Below, in pieces: positions 42,290 to 52,564 of a DNA stretch of 64,000 nucleotides (the first letter of the stretch is position 1; every line of letters begins with the position of its first letter). The stretch lies in the NCBI GenBank assembly GCA_016124945.1, contig WGMT01000072.1:1-64000 (forward strand), in the 5' to 3' direction. The notes under the pieces were generated by a model. That model was given only the letters and a program-made list of their open reading frames with translations, did not search any database and had not been told where the DNA came from. This DNA is from a bacterium. GTDB lineage: Bacteria > Chloroflexota > Anaerolineae > Caldilineales > Caldilineaceae. The position numbers and the translations under genes are program-made.

Positions 42290-44119
42290 TTGTCCGATCC
42301 CAAATACATCATCGGCATCGATCTGGGCACGACCCATTGTGTGGTGGCCTATACCGATGCCGTGGCGCCGGAATTTGAAGAGCCGGCGGTGCAATTGTTT
42401 TCGATTCCACAGGTGGTGGCGCCGGGTGAAGTGAAGGCGCAGCCACTGTTGCCCTCGTTTTTGTTGTTGCCGGGGCCGCACGATGTGCCCGAAGGTTCGC
42501 TGGCGCTGCCGTGGAACGCCGAGATCGACTACACGGTGGGCGAATACGCCCGCAACCGTGGCGCGGAATTGCCGGCGCGGCTGGTCTCTTCGGCCAAGTC
42601 GTGGCTGAGTCACCGCGGCGTCGATAGGACGCAGCCGATCCTGCCCTTTGAGGCCCCGGCAGAAGCGCGGCGTGTCTCACCCGTGGAGGCGATGGCGCGC
42701 TATCTGCGTCATATTCGTGAGGGATGGAACGCGCAGATGGCGCAGGACGATGCCGATGCGCTCTTCCAGCACCAGGAGATCTACCTCACCGTGCCCGCCT
42801 CGTTCGACGCCGTGGCGCGTGAGTTGACGGTGCAGGCGGCGCAGCAGGCCGGTCTGCTCCACTTTACACTGCTCGAAGAACCACAGGCCGCCTTCTACGC
42901 CTGGCTCGAAGCGCAGAGCGAAGATTGGCGCACCGTCATCGGCGTGGGGGATCGCATCCTCGTCTGCGATGTGGGCGGCGGCACCAGCGACTTCAGCCTG
43001 ATCGAAGTGGTGGAAGAGGACGGCAACCTCGATCTGCAACGTGTGGCCGTAGGCGATCACATCCTGCTTGGCGGCGACAACATGGATCTGACGCTGGCCT
43101 ACGCTGTGCGCGCCAAACTGGCGCAGCGTGGCACGCAGATCGACAACTGGCAGTTCCGCGGCCTCTGGCACAGTTGCCGCAAGGCCAAGGAAAAACTGCT
43201 CAGCCACCCCGATCTCGAATCCGAGCCGGTGATCGTCCTTGGGCGTGGGTCGTCGTTAATCGGCGGCACCATCCGCACCGAGTTGACACGCGCCGAAATC
43301 GAGTCGATCCTGCTGCAAGGCTTCTTCCCCATCGGCGGCGCGGACGAATTCCCGCAGAAGAAGGCGCAGGTGGGTGTGCGCGAAATGGGCCTGCCCTACG
43401 AGTCCGACCCGGCGATTACGCGTCACCTGGCCGCCTTCCTCAGCCGTCAGGCCGGTGGATCACAGGGCTGGGGCGAAGAGCCGAACCCGCGGCGCTACCC
43501 GTCGGCGGTGCTATTCAACGGCGGCGTGATGAAAGCATCTTCGCTGCGCGGACAGGTCCTCGACGCGCTGCGCACGTGGAGCGGCAACGCCGATCTGCGT
43601 GAACTCACCGCCGTGGATCTGGACCTTGCCGTGGCGCTGGGCGCCGCCTACTACGGCCTCGCCCGCAAAGGACGCGGCATCCGCATTCGCGCGGGGACGG
43701 CGCGCAGCTACTACATCGGCATCGAAAGCGCCATGCCCGCCGTGCCCGGCATCCCCACGCCGATCAAGGCGCTCTGTGTTGTCCCCTTCGGCATGGAAGA
43801 GGGGACGGAGGCCGACATCCGCCGCCGCGAATTCGGCCTGGTAGTGGGCCAGCCCGCCATCTTCCCCTTCCTGGCCTCGAACACACGCAAACAGGATGTA
43901 GCCGGCGAAGAAGTGGAAGATTGGGGCGGCGAGATCGACGAAGTCACCACCCTGGAAACCCACCTCGACGCCAGCGACGACGAAACCGGCGGCACCATCA
44001 TCCCCGTGTGGCTGCGCAGCCGTGTCACCGAAATCGGCACACTGGAACTCTGGTGCGTCTCCCGCGCCAACCCCGACCGCCAGTGGAAGTTGGAGTTCAA
44101 CATCCGCGAGCAGGGGTAG
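42290..44119 (+). CDS. Hsp70 family protein
   Basis: YIIGIDLGTTHCVVAY, LVCDVGGGTSDFSLIEV; TTG start at 42290 preceded by AAAGGAG. Confidence 0.9.
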   Translation: MSDPKYIIGIDLGTTHCVVAYTDAVAPEFEEPAVQLFSIPQVVAPGEVKAQPLLPSFLLLPGPHDVPEGSLALPWNAEIDYTVGEYARNRGAELPARLVSSAKSWLSHRGVDRTQPILPFEAPAEARRVSPVEAMARYLRHIREGWNAQMAQDDADALFQHQEIYLTVPASFDAVARELTVQAAQQAGLLHFTLLEEPQAAFYAWLEAQSEDWRTVIGVGDRILVCDVGGGTSDFSLIEVVEEDGNLDLQRVAVGDHILLGGDNMDLTLAYAVRAKLAQRGTQIDNWQFRGLWHSCRKAKEKLLSHPDLESEPVIVLGRGSSLIGGTIRTELTRAEIESILLQGFFPIGGADEFPQKKAQVGVREMGLPYESDPAITRHLAAFLSRQAGGSQGWGEEPNPRRYPSAVLFNGGVMKASSLRGQVLDALRTWSGNADLRELTAVDLDLAVALGAAYYGLARKGRGIRIRAGTARSYYIGIESAMPAVPGIPTPIKALCVVPFGMEEGTEADIRRREFGLVVGQPAIFPFLASNTRKQDVAGEEVEDWGGEIDEVTTLETHLDASDDETGGTIIPVWLRSRVTEIGTLELWCVSRANPDRQWKLEFNIREQG

Positions 44120-44126
44120 GACGATA

Positions 44127-44222
44127 GCAGAAATAGAACGCGGATGGAGCGGATCGGGCGGATTGGGGCGGATCTTTCTGGGAAATCTGCCTCGATCCGC
44201 TCCATCCGCGTTCTATTTCTGC
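44127..44222. repeat. 30-bp perfect inverted repeat, AATAGAACGCGGAT family
   Basis: GCAGAAATAGAACGCGGATGGAGCGGATCG (44127..44156) / CGATCCGCTCCATCCGCGTTCTATTTCTGC (44193..44222). Confidence 0.97.
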
Positions 44223-44535
44223 ATCTACTGAGAATTGGCGTAGAAAGTATGGGCAGGAACGTTTAGCATATCTACGGGTTTGGCTGACTAATTTTGTTTA
44301 CTAAAATCCTCTCTCTAGTCCGCTGACATAGGCCAAATGCCGCCCTCAATTTGCCCCATTGACACCCCAACGAATCCGTGATTGATTGGGAATGTCGTCG
44401 TGTACGACTTTCTACGAAATCTCTGCCTCGCATCCGGTACTACGCACCTTCTTCGCTGCTCTCATTTCCTGATTGCAGAGACAGATATCGATCGGTTTGT
44501 TTGTCTACAACCCATTTCTCAGTGAGGCTACAACT

Positions 44536-47500
44536 ATGTCTAAATTCTGGGCATCGGTCGGTCTGTTTGTGCTGCTTGGGATGACCGGCATCGTCGCTGC
44601 GTTCAGTGTGATTGGCGGCGCATCGCCGATTTTCGCCCGTCAGGCAGCGGCCATGCCTGAGGACGTACTACCCTTGCCGGCAGACTTTACCCAACGCTGG
44701 TGGGCTGAACGGCGCGCCGCGTTCACACAGACGGAAATTTCGCCGCGGCGGGTGTCCGCGCAGACGCTGTATGTCGACATCAACGCCGCATCCGATGGGG
44801 ACGGTTCGCAGGCGCACCCGTACAGATCGCTGGCCACGGCGGCGTGGGAGGCAACAGTCACCGGCGCGTACGACGCCATTGCCGTCGCCCCCGGCGAGTA
44901 CCGCACCGATGTGGGGATCCCATCAGGTGTGCGCCTCTATGCACAGGAGAGCTACACCAACACCTTCATTGTCGGCAAGCTTTCCCTGGCGGCGCAGACG
45001 CGGCTTGAAAACTTCACGGTGCAGGTCATCGAAACGATGCACGCCGGCGGTGACGAGATCGTCGTCGTGGGCAATTACTTCGAGCCTGCAACTGAAAATG
45101 CGGTCGTCAACTTGTCCACGCACAATGGACTCGTGGCGCTGAACCTCTTCAATCTTCCTGTGACCTTGAACGGTTCGGCGGCGGTGATTGACAACGGCTT
45201 CGGCAAGGGGGGCCTCGTCGCTTACGGTGGTGCAGGGGACAATCTCTTCGAGGGCAACCTGATGCTGGGCGAGTGGACGCTGCGCGAAAGCGATGAATTG
45301 GACGCGCCAAAGGTTGTCCTCGCCAACAATTGGATCATCAACGCCGTGTTGCACCTTGAGCCGTACCAGGGTGGACGGCGCATCATCACCGCGATCAACA
45401 ATCATTTCCTCAACGCCCAGGTGCATGAATCGCTCTACGTGCTGGCCGACAAGTTGGTGATGGAGAACAACATCTTTGCCTACACCCAGGCTGCGCTTTA
45501 TTTTTCCACCGGCGTGACGCCGACGCTGCGCAACAACCTTTTCTTCAGCAACGGCATCAATCTGTGGCCGGCGGACAACCCCGTGGGCGTCAACGGCAAC
45601 ATCGAAGCCGATCCCCTCTTCGTCAATCTCGAAGGCGGCAACTTCCGGCTGAGCGCCGCAAGCCCGGCCATCGACGTAGGCGGTTCCGTTCCGCTGGTGC
45701 GCGATTACAAGGGCGATCCACGTCCTTGTGACGGCAACAACGACGGCACTGCCGCTTTCGACATCGGCGGCGACGAGTACAGCGCGGCGGGTGGCTGTAT
45801 TGTCACCACGCCGACGCCGTTGCCGACGCGCATGCCCACCCCGACGAAGTTCCCGACGCGAGATGGTTCTTTCCCCACCGATACGCCGACCAGCAGCATC
45901 CCTACCGATACGCCGCCGCCCACGTGGACACCCACCGTCACGCCCACCGCAACATCGACGCCTACTGCGACGGCTGCCGGTTGTCGTCAATTGCTTTCGG
46001 AGACCAGCTTTGAATTCGATCAGGCATGGACGTTCATCGGTGATGCCAATAACGACGCCGTCCGCACGACCGGCTGGGGTGCAACAACAGGTTTCTGGTC
46101 GGCTTTGATTAGTCATAGCCAAATCGGCGCACCTGCTTATGTTCAACAACCCGTGCGCCTTCCCGCCGGGCAGTTGACGCTCGATTTTCGCTTTAGGCGC
46201 TTTGTACAGGAAGGTATCGACACGCACACCCCACATCGAGTCGAGCTGGTGAATCCGCAGAATGGGGACGTGGTCGCCGTCCTTTGGGAAACGCCCCCCA
46301 GCAGCACATATTGGCAATCGGTGCAGGTAAGCTTCACCTGGCCGCAGGAACAAGATCTGCTTTTGCGCATTGGTGGTATCGGCGCGTTCAACAGCTACGT
46401 TACCACCGTGATCGATGACGTGCTGCTCACCCATTGTGCGACCGGCGGCCAACCCACTGTCACATCCACCGCGACCACCACGCCATTGGTCGCCGCCACG
46501 GCAACGCCCACGCCACAACGGCCCGGCTGCACCCAACTGCTCACCAATCCTGGCTACGATGAGGGCATGCTTGGTTGGTCGTTTGTGCGCGACAACGGGC
46601 ATGACTTTGTGGGCCGTGAAACGCTCTTTCCAGCCTACGATCCGCAAAACCCCTTTGGCGTCCGCATGAGCTTCACCACGATTTCGCCGCCAGGTTCCGC
46701 CCTCTTCGTTGAACAGCCGTTGCGTCTGCCGACAGGTGAGTTCGTCTTTGATCTGCACTGGCAGCGCCGTTTGAGCGAACCCAAGGGCGATGCGCCGATG
46801 GTGCGCGCCGAGTTGGTCGATCCCCAAACAGGCGAAGTCCTTGAAGTGCTGTGGACAGCGCCGAATCGTGAATCGAATCTCTACATCTGGGAGACGGCGC
46901 AGGTGACCTTCACCTGGCCTACCGAAAAGGACGTGCTACTGCGCATCGGAGGACGCTCCATCGCAGGCGATACGCCGCTGCATATCATGCTAGACGACAT
47001 TCGTCTGAGCCTGTGCGCCGACAGTGGCCAATCCACTGTGACGCCGACGCCGTATTACACGCCAACGGACATGCCGCCGTTCACACCAACGCCTACCGCC
47101 ACGCCGGAAAACTCGTCGCCCGGCTGTCAGCAACTGTTGGTGAATGCTCATTTCTGGCCCAGTGAAGGAGGCTGGACGCAGGTGGGCGACGCCAACATGC
47201 AGAGCAGCCTTAGCTCTGTCAGCGAACCGACGATTGGTGTAGTGCCGTTGCGCCCAGAACAAAATGGACTGGCGTCGGCGCTGGCGCAAACTGTTGTCAT
47301 TCCACCGGGCAGGGTGAACCTCTTTGTCAACACGAAAATTGAAACGGAGCGGTTGGCTGAGCCGTTGCAAAGTTTCCAAATTCAAGTGCGCAGCAGCGAC
47401 GGCCAACAGGTGCTCTCTACACTGGCAATGTTAGACACGGCGCACAATTGGCAATTGCACAGCTTCGACCTGAGTGCATTTGTCGGGCAGCAGGTCCAAA

Positions 47501-49485
47501 TCTGGCTGGGCGGTGTGCCTGTAAGCAACGCCGAGCCGACACGCCTGAACGTGGACGATGTCTTCCTCTTTTCCTGTCGAACCGACGTGCAGAGTGGGGG
47601 ACAGCTTTACTTGCCCAGTATCTCTGCCATTGTCCCGTCACCAACGCCGACGCCCACCTTGACGCCGACATCGACGCCGCCGGTCAGTGATCCGCTGCCT
47701 GCGCCCACAAATCTGGCGCGAGGGGTGTTGGACAGTGGCTATGACACGAATGAGATGTGGTACCGCACGTCGAACGGGAAGTTGATGTCCAACGGCGCGG
47801 CTGAACCTTTCCCGTTGGATGAGTCGATCAAAGTGCGCGGGGTGGCGGCAAGTGACGCGGGACTCCTGGCGGCCACTGATCAGGGTGTCTACCGCCGCGA
47901 GAAGACATTCCGCTGGCAGCGCATTAGCGAGATGAGCGCCCGTCACATCGGCCATTACTTCAGTATCACCTGGATCACGCCAGATGCGCACCCCGACCAG
48001 ATCTGGGAGAGCGTCAGCAGCGGCGCCTGGCGGGATGTGTCGGCGGGGTTAAGCGATGAAGTGGTCAGCGCCGTTGAAGGAACTTCGTTCACCCAGTACG
48101 TGCTTACTCTGCGTCAGGGCTACTACATCCTGTGGCGGCGCACCTTGGATCAACCCACCTGGGCCGAAGTCGCCGTGGTGCCTGGCGCGGCAATCGCCTA
48201 CACAGCGGACGGCATCCCCGGCAGCCTCACCTACCAGTTCGACATGCCACGTGTCGGCAGCAGCGACGGCAAACTCTACGATCTACGCATGGACGAAAAC
48301 GGGACGCGCTGGGAGATGGTCCACGATTTCGGTGCAGGCGTCTTCCCATTGCAGTTATCCCGAACCGAGATCAGCGCAATCGACCTGGAAAGTGGCGAAA
48401 TCCAGTTGTACAACTGGCAAGGTGGGCTGGAAGGCGAGTGGGTGCGCAGTGCACTGCGCGATGCGGCGCTGCCTGCCGGAGCGACAGGGTTCCGACAAGT
48501 GTTCGGTGTCAACACGCCTTTGCAAGTGGGGTTCGCCGGGATGGGGATAGGCGGGGACGGCGCGCTCTATCGTTATGACATGGAATTGGAGAACGAGGAA
48601 GCCATCTGGAGGTGGCGACCTGTCACAGCTACACCACAGCGTAGCGACTTCATCATAGCGCAACTGGACATCCACCAGGTCGGCCCACTCTACAGCGGCG
48701 CCCGTTTGCAGTGGACGGGCAGCGAGTGTAGCGCAACAGCAAGCGGCTTCTATCGCAGCCAGGACAAGGGGATCACCTGGACCGAAGTGGTGATTGACAC
48801 AGCGCGCCAACCTGTCACCTCGTTTTTCGGCAAGCCCGACTTTGTGATTGCCGCCACCTGTAGCGGTCCTAGTGTGAGTGTCGATGGCGGTGAAACCTGG
48901 CGCAACCCTGCACAACTCGGCTGGCCATTGCCCGTCGGCGCGCAGCATCTGGCCTTCTATACCGAACAAAATGACTACATCCTCTATGCCGCCGGTGTTT
49001 CGCTGGAAGGAAACGGATTCCTCTTGCGTGCGTCGCTTGATCCAGAAACCGGCAATGTCGGCACATGGACAACGATTCCACCGACAGGGATGCAGGCACC
49101 CGAGGTCTTCGCCGTATTCAACGGCGCTGCCGCCGAAGAGATGGTGCCTGCCATCTACCTGGTCGATGCCGCCACAGTCTGGCTGTCTGCCGATGACGGC
49201 GTCACCTGGCAGCAGCGTAACGACAACCTGAACGGCGCGCAGGTCCGCGCTTTCTATCCATACTTCAACGACACAACAGAAACCACAGGCGTCCTCGTTG
49301 CTACGGACAAGGGGCTTTTCCTTGGCCCAGTGGCGGGGGAAACCGGCCCCTGGATCGCGACGGGCTATGCGTACACAACGCAGCCGGTTAGTTTCGCTGC
49401 GTTCTTTCCCTGGGCGGTCTACTTGAACGGCGAAGATGGTGTCTTTCAACTGCCGCACGCTTTCTTCACCTACATCGCGCCCTAG
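44536..49485 (+). CDS. Large secreted modular protein: DUF1565-like beta-helix, three repeated beta-sandwich-like modules, C-terminal propeller-like region
   Basis: Signal peptide; LYVDINAASDGDGSQAHPYRSLATA; modules starting GCRQLLSETSF / GCTQLLTNPGY / GCQQLLVNAHF separated by T/P-rich linkers. Confidence 0.82.
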   Translation: MSKFWASVGLFVLLGMTGIVAAFSVIGGASPIFARQAAAMPEDVLPLPADFTQRWWAERRAAFTQTEISPRRVSAQTLYVDINAASDGDGSQAHPYRSLATAAWEATVTGAYDAIAVAPGEYRTDVGIPSGVRLYAQESYTNTFIVGKLSLAAQTRLENFTVQVIETMHAGGDEIVVVGNYFEPATENAVVNLSTHNGLVALNLFNLPVTLNGSAAVIDNGFGKGGLVAYGGAGDNLFEGNLMLGEWTLRESDELDAPKVVLANNWIINAVLHLEPYQGGRRIITAINNHFLNAQVHESLYVLADKLVMENNIFAYTQAALYFSTGVTPTLRNNLFFSNGINLWPADNPVGVNGNIEADPLFVNLEGGNFRLSAASPAIDVGGSVPLVRDYKGDPRPCDGNNDGTAAFDIGGDEYSAAGGCIVTTPTPLPTRMPTPTKFPTRDGSFPTDTPTSSIPTDTPPPTWTPTVTPTATSTPTATAAGCRQLLSETSFEFDQAWTFIGDANNDAVRTTGWGATTGFWSALISHSQIGAPAYVQQPVRLPAGQLTLDFRFRRFVQEGIDTHTPHRVELVNPQNGDVVAVLWETPPSSTYWQSVQVSFTWPQEQDLLLRIGGIGAFNSYVTTVIDDVLLTHCATGGQPTVTSTATTTPLVAATATPTPQRPGCTQLLTNPGYDEGMLGWSFVRDNGHDFVGRETLFPAYDPQNPFGVRMSFTTISPPGSALFVEQPLRLPTGEFVFDLHWQRRLSEPKGDAPMVRAELVDPQTGEVLEVLWTAPNRESNLYIWETAQVTFTWPTEKDVLLRIGGRSIAGDTPLHIMLDDIRLSLCADSGQSTVTPTPYYTPTDMPPFTPTPTATPENSSPGCQQLLVNAHFWPSEGGWTQVGDANMQSSLSSVSEPTIGVVPLRPEQNGLASALAQTVVIPPGRVNLFVNTKIETERLAEPLQSFQIQVRSSDGQQVLSTLAMLDTAHNWQLHSFDLSAFVGQQVQIWLGGVPVSNAEPTRLNVDDVFLFSCRTDVQSGGQLYLPSISAIVPSPTPTPTLTPTSTPPVSDPLPAPTNLARGVLDSGYDTNEMWYRTSNGKLMSNGAAEPFPLDESIKVRGVAASDAGLLAATDQGVYRREKTFRWQRISEMSARHIGHYFSITWITPDAHPDQIWESVSSGAWRDVSAGLSDEVVSAVEGTSFTQYVLTLRQGYYILWRRTLDQPTWAEVAVVPGAAIAYTADGIPGSLTYQFDMPRVGSSDGKLYDLRMDENGTRWEMVHDFGAGVFPLQLSRTEISAIDLESGEIQLYNWQGGLEGEWVRSALRDAALPAGATGFRQVFGVNTPLQVGFAGMGIGGDGALYRYDMELENEEAIWRWRPVTATPQRSDFIIAQLDIHQVGPLYSGARLQWTGSECSATASGFYRSQDKGITWTEVVIDTARQPVTSFFGKPDFVIAATCSGPSVSVDGGETWRNPAQLGWPLPVGAQHLAFYTEQNDYILYAAGVSLEGNGFLLRASLDPETGNVGTWTTIPPTGMQAPEVFAVFNGAAAEEMVPAIYLVDAATVWLSADDGVTWQQRNDNLNGAQVRAFYPYFNDTTETTGVLVATDKGLFLGPVAGETGPWIATGYAYTTQPVSFAAFFPWAVYLNGEDGVFQLPHAFFTYIAP

Positions 49486-49504
49486 CGACAGGAAAGATGG
49501 AACG

Positions 49505-50290
49505 ATGCTACCGAACCTATCCCATTTGCAGATAGAGCTGACGCCAGAAGCCTATCAAGCATTATGGCCGACAAAGCAGGATGCAGGTCGATCTATAAGC
49601 CAACTGCTTCTGGCCCTAGAGCATCCTTACTGGCAGAGCCTGCCGCGTTACCTGATTGCCCGATGTCCTTTCTGTGGATGTGAGTATGAGGATATACTGG
49701 ACACATACACTCTACATTTTTGGAGTACAGCGCAAAACGGACACACTGTGTTTTGGAAAACGGCAAGTCAAGCTACGCGTTGTGAGCATTTTGTACGCGT
49801 ACAGCATTTCATCAACCTTAATCAGAGTGATCCCTATGAGGTCGAGCGGCAATGGAAATGCGAAGAAGTACCTACTGTGATGCCGTTTTTTCTGACGGAT
49901 GACATTGAGTCGTACGCGGTTATGCATGCACTGCCTATCTGTCGCATAGAGGAAGATAGGTTTGTGCCGCGCTATACGCTCTACATGATTACGTACTACA
50001 GCGCTGCTGAGAATGTGGAACATCTCATGGAGCGCGCCCGCACCCACTGTAACTGGAGCCTGGTCTGTCGGCCACCGAATACACCTAGCGCACTCCCTCT
50101 CTGGTGGGATCTTAACCACTGGGTACACGCTGGTCGCCTACACTGGCTAACCCCAGATCATCCACTGTTGCCGTTGCAAAACGGGCCGCCCGAAACCTTT
50201 CCCTATGGGAATATTCCAGGACCAAGCAATCCACTTACAATGTACAGCCATAGAGACAAGTTCAGTTATAGCTACGCCCAGAATGAGTAA
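49505..50290 (+). CDS. Hypothetical protein with CPFCGC motif
   Basis: ORF MLPNLSHLQIELTPEAYQALW...YLIARCPFCGCEYEDILDTY; no family recognised. Confidence 0.6.
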   Translation: MLPNLSHLQIELTPEAYQALWPTKQDAGRSISQLLLALEHPYWQSLPRYLIARCPFCGCEYEDILDTYTLHFWSTAQNGHTVFWKTASQATRCEHFVRVQHFINLNQSDPYEVERQWKCEEVPTVMPFFLTDDIESYAVMHALPICRIEEDRFVPRYTLYMITYYSAAENVEHLMERARTHCNWSLVCRPPNTPSALPLWWDLNHWVHAGRLHWLTPDHPLLPLQNGPPETFPYGNIPGPSNPLTMYSHRDKFSYSYAQNE

Positions 50291-50345
50291 TCCTTGAGGC
50301 AGCACTGCAAACAGTTGGAATAAGTTGCTTCCAGACCGGTCCAAA

Positions 50346-50389
50346 AATCATGCACCTTTGAAACTACACGTTTTCAAAGGTGCATGATT
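50346..50389. repeat. 18-bp perfect hairpin
   Basis: AATCATGCACCTTTGAAA-CTACACGT-TTTCAAAGGTGCATGATT. Confidence 0.95.
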
Positions 50390-50400
50390 AAGTCGCAATT

Positions 50401-50439
50401 AAAAAACACCCCGCCGAGGACATGGTCCTCGGCGGGGTG
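50401..50439 (-). terminator. Rho-independent terminator for the Rpn-like gene
   Basis: On minus strand CACCCCGCCGAGGAC-CAT-GTCCTCGGCGGGGTG followed by TTTTTT. Confidence 0.9.
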
Positions 50440-50452
50440 ATGTCAATGTGGG

Positions 50453-51436
50453 TTAGGGTGTCATGTCTTCGGGCGGTGGGGAGGTGAGGAGGGCGTTGAG
50501 TTCGTCCACGGTGAGGCCGGTCACCTCGGCGATGAGGACGGGGTCAATGCCGCGGGCGAGCATAGCGCGAGCAGTCCGGCGGACGCCCTCTTCGATGCCT
50601 TCTTCGCGTCCTTGTTCAATGCCTTCCTCGATGCCTTTCTCAATGCCTTTCTCGATGCCTTCTTCAAAACCATCCTGATACCATCGTTCTTGTTGTTTCT
50701 TGAATGTGGTCTGCAACATGCCTTTGACCTCCTCGACAGAACGGTATACCTCGGCAAGCGAAGCATAGTCTTCGGGTTTCACGCGCCCGTGGATTGCCAA
50801 CTGTCGAAACCAGTTGACCAAGGTGGAGCCGGCCAGCTTGTCTTCTCCCTGTTCAAATACCACCAGGAATTGCTCCATGAGCAGTTCGACGTCGGGCTTG
50901 GACTCGGCCAGGAAGAGCGTAGAGACGATATTGCCGATGCCAATCAACTGCTCCTGGCTGAACTCGTTGGCGGCGAGTTTGAAGTAGCGAAAGCCGATGG
51001 CGTAGTCGCCCAGGGCCGGCTCAGGTTCGACCAACTCCGCCATTGTCTGTGCAGCGGACCAGCGGACATCTCCATTATACAATAACAGCGGGAAGATGGG
51101 TGGCACTTTTTGCGCGCCTACATGCGCCTTGGCCCAATCCAGGTAGAAGTTGCAGATGTAGTTGAGCATGCGCAGCGCCATCCACCGGTCTACGGTAGAC
51201 TGGAACTCTATGAGCACGTAGACGTAAAGTTCATCATCGCCCCACGGGAGGCGGTAGATGAGATCGCTTTCTGTCTTCTGATAGTCTTCGGAGATAAAAG
51301 ACTTGTCCACCGTCTCGGCGCGGTCGAAATCGAGTTGGGCCACCCACGGCTGGCGGACGAAAGTCTCCATCAACTGGCGAAAGATGGTGCGGTTCGAGAA
51401 GAGGATCTTGTAGCCGCTGTCGTGGACGTTGGTCAT
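50453..51436 (-). CDS. Rpn/PD-(D/E)XK-type putative transposase/nuclease family protein
   Basis: DSGYKILFSNRTIFRQLMETF, YVYVLIEFQSTVDRWMALRMLNY; C-terminal GIEKGIEKGIEEG repeat. Confidence 0.85.
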   Translation of the reverse strand: MTNVHDSGYKILFSNRTIFRQLMETFVRQPWVAQLDFDRAETVDKSFISEDYQKTESDLIYRLPWGDDELYVYVLIEFQSTVDRWMALRMLNYICNFYLDWAKAHVGAQKVPPIFPLLLYNGDVRWSAAQTMAELVEPEPALGDYAIGFRYFKLAANEFSQEQLIGIGNIVSTLFLAESKPDVELLMEQFLVVFEQGEDKLAGSTLVNWFRQLAIHGRVKPEDYASLAEVYRSVEEVKGMLQTTFKKQQERWYQDGFEEGIEKGIEKGIEEGIEQGREEGIEEGVRRTARAMLARGIDPVLIAEVTGLTVDELNALLTSPPPEDMTP

Positions 51437-51719
51437 GCTTGGTCCGGAGTGGGGATTGGTGATTTGTGATTGGTGATTGGGGCAGATCATAATGCCTGTT
51501 GTTAAGCGTGTAGTGGCAGTTTACTCGAACGGGTGTTCTTGTCAAGGGGATGGGTGGGGAATCGGCGCGCTTGCCTGTGATTTTCAGCGAAACCCTTACT
51601 TCCGGTGATTGTGTTGCGCAGGTGGGCTACACAAAAGATAGCGAAACTGAGCATTGACAGTCCACGCCTATTCTCGACAATTGAGATACTGTCGTCAGTG
51701 GTCTGTCGTCGGTCTTCAT

Positions 51720-51760
51720 CTCCGCGGACACGCTTGTCCCTGACGCGGGGAATCCGCCCA
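51720..51760 (+). repeat. 41-bp direct repeat, copy 1
   Basis: CTCCGCGGACACGCTTGTCCCTGACGCGGGGAATCCGCCCA; 40/41 identity to 52934..52974. Confidence 0.95.
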
Positions 51761-51777
51761 GTCTGTTGAGGGGAGAT

Positions 51778-52296
51778 TTATGCTAGGTCTGTGTTTTGAG
51801 CAGAAGAGATTACTTCTTGTAGCAGTGTTTTGGTGATATGGAGCGTGGACCTGGCGGGGAGATCTTGCAGGATAGAAACAACTTCCTGTTGAGAACGTTG
51901 ACGTCTGCGAATACTGCGCAGGAGAATACCGATCGTGCCATGCACGCGATAACCCAGAGTTTGTGCCGCCAAACGGGCTGCGGCATCGTCAGTTAGGAAA
52001 ATGGCCTGCGGGTAACGCCGCATAGCAGAGAGCGCTGTCCGCTCTCCCAGATCCAACTCGAAGATGTCCACGAGATGGCGTGTCGTCGCCGAGAGTTCAG
52101 AATCGTCGACAGACAGCTTTTGCAGAGCAATGTTGTTGCGGTGCAAAGCCTGGGGCCGATGTTGCTCAACTTCCTGCCAGACCCCTGTCGGCACCCAAAT
52201 CGGAGAAAAGTCAGAGAGAAGGTCCAGACAACCAACTTCGTCCAGATGAATCAACGGACCCGCATCGCAGACGATACTCTGATCATGCGAATTCAT
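51778..52296 (-). CDS. DUF3368/PIN-like toxin
   Basis: IVCDAGPLIHLDEVGCLDLL, LDLGERTALSAMRRYPQAIFLTDDAAARLAA, GTIGILLRSIR. Confidence 0.82.
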   Translation of the reverse strand: MNSHDQSIVCDAGPLIHLDEVGCLDLLSDFSPIWVPTGVWQEVEQHRPQALHRNNIALQKLSVDDSELSATTRHLVDIFELDLGERTALSAMRRYPQAIFLTDDAAARLAAQTLGYRVHGTIGILLRSIRRRQRSQQEVVSILQDLPARSTLHITKTLLQEVISSAQNTDLA

Positions 52297-52302
52297 GTTC
52301 GG

Positions 52303-52512
52303 TTATTCCTGTCCGTATAGTCCCCATTGGACATCTTCACGGACTTGCTCTGTCAGCAGTTCTGTGCGATGGACGGACAGGAAGCGACGCAGGGCATCCA
52401 GGATCAGTTCATTTTCATCTGTATACCACCCATCGCGGACAAGCTGCTGCATCTCCTTGCGCAATTGGATCGGCACTTGTGTTTCGACGGTCACCACCCG
52501 TTCAGTTTCCAT
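52303..52512 (-). CDS. Ribbon-helix-helix-like antitoxin
   Basis: RVVTVETQVPIQLRKEMQQLVRDGWYTDENELILDALRRFL; adjacent to PIN toxin. Confidence 0.75.
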   Translation of the reverse strand: METERVVTVETQVPIQLRKEMQQLVRDGWYTDENELILDALRRFLSVHRTELLTEQVREDVQWGLYGQE

Positions 52513-52564
52513 GTGATACTCCCATAACTCGGTCAGCCACGTATAGCATCAAGAGAACGCATCA

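Noticed and set aside
44923-46827. 634-aa minus-strand ORF
   Set aside because: Antisense to the large secreted protein; no recognisable domains, compositionally biased.
48355-49458. 367-aa minus-strand ORF
   Set aside because: Antisense to the large secreted protein; no domain support.
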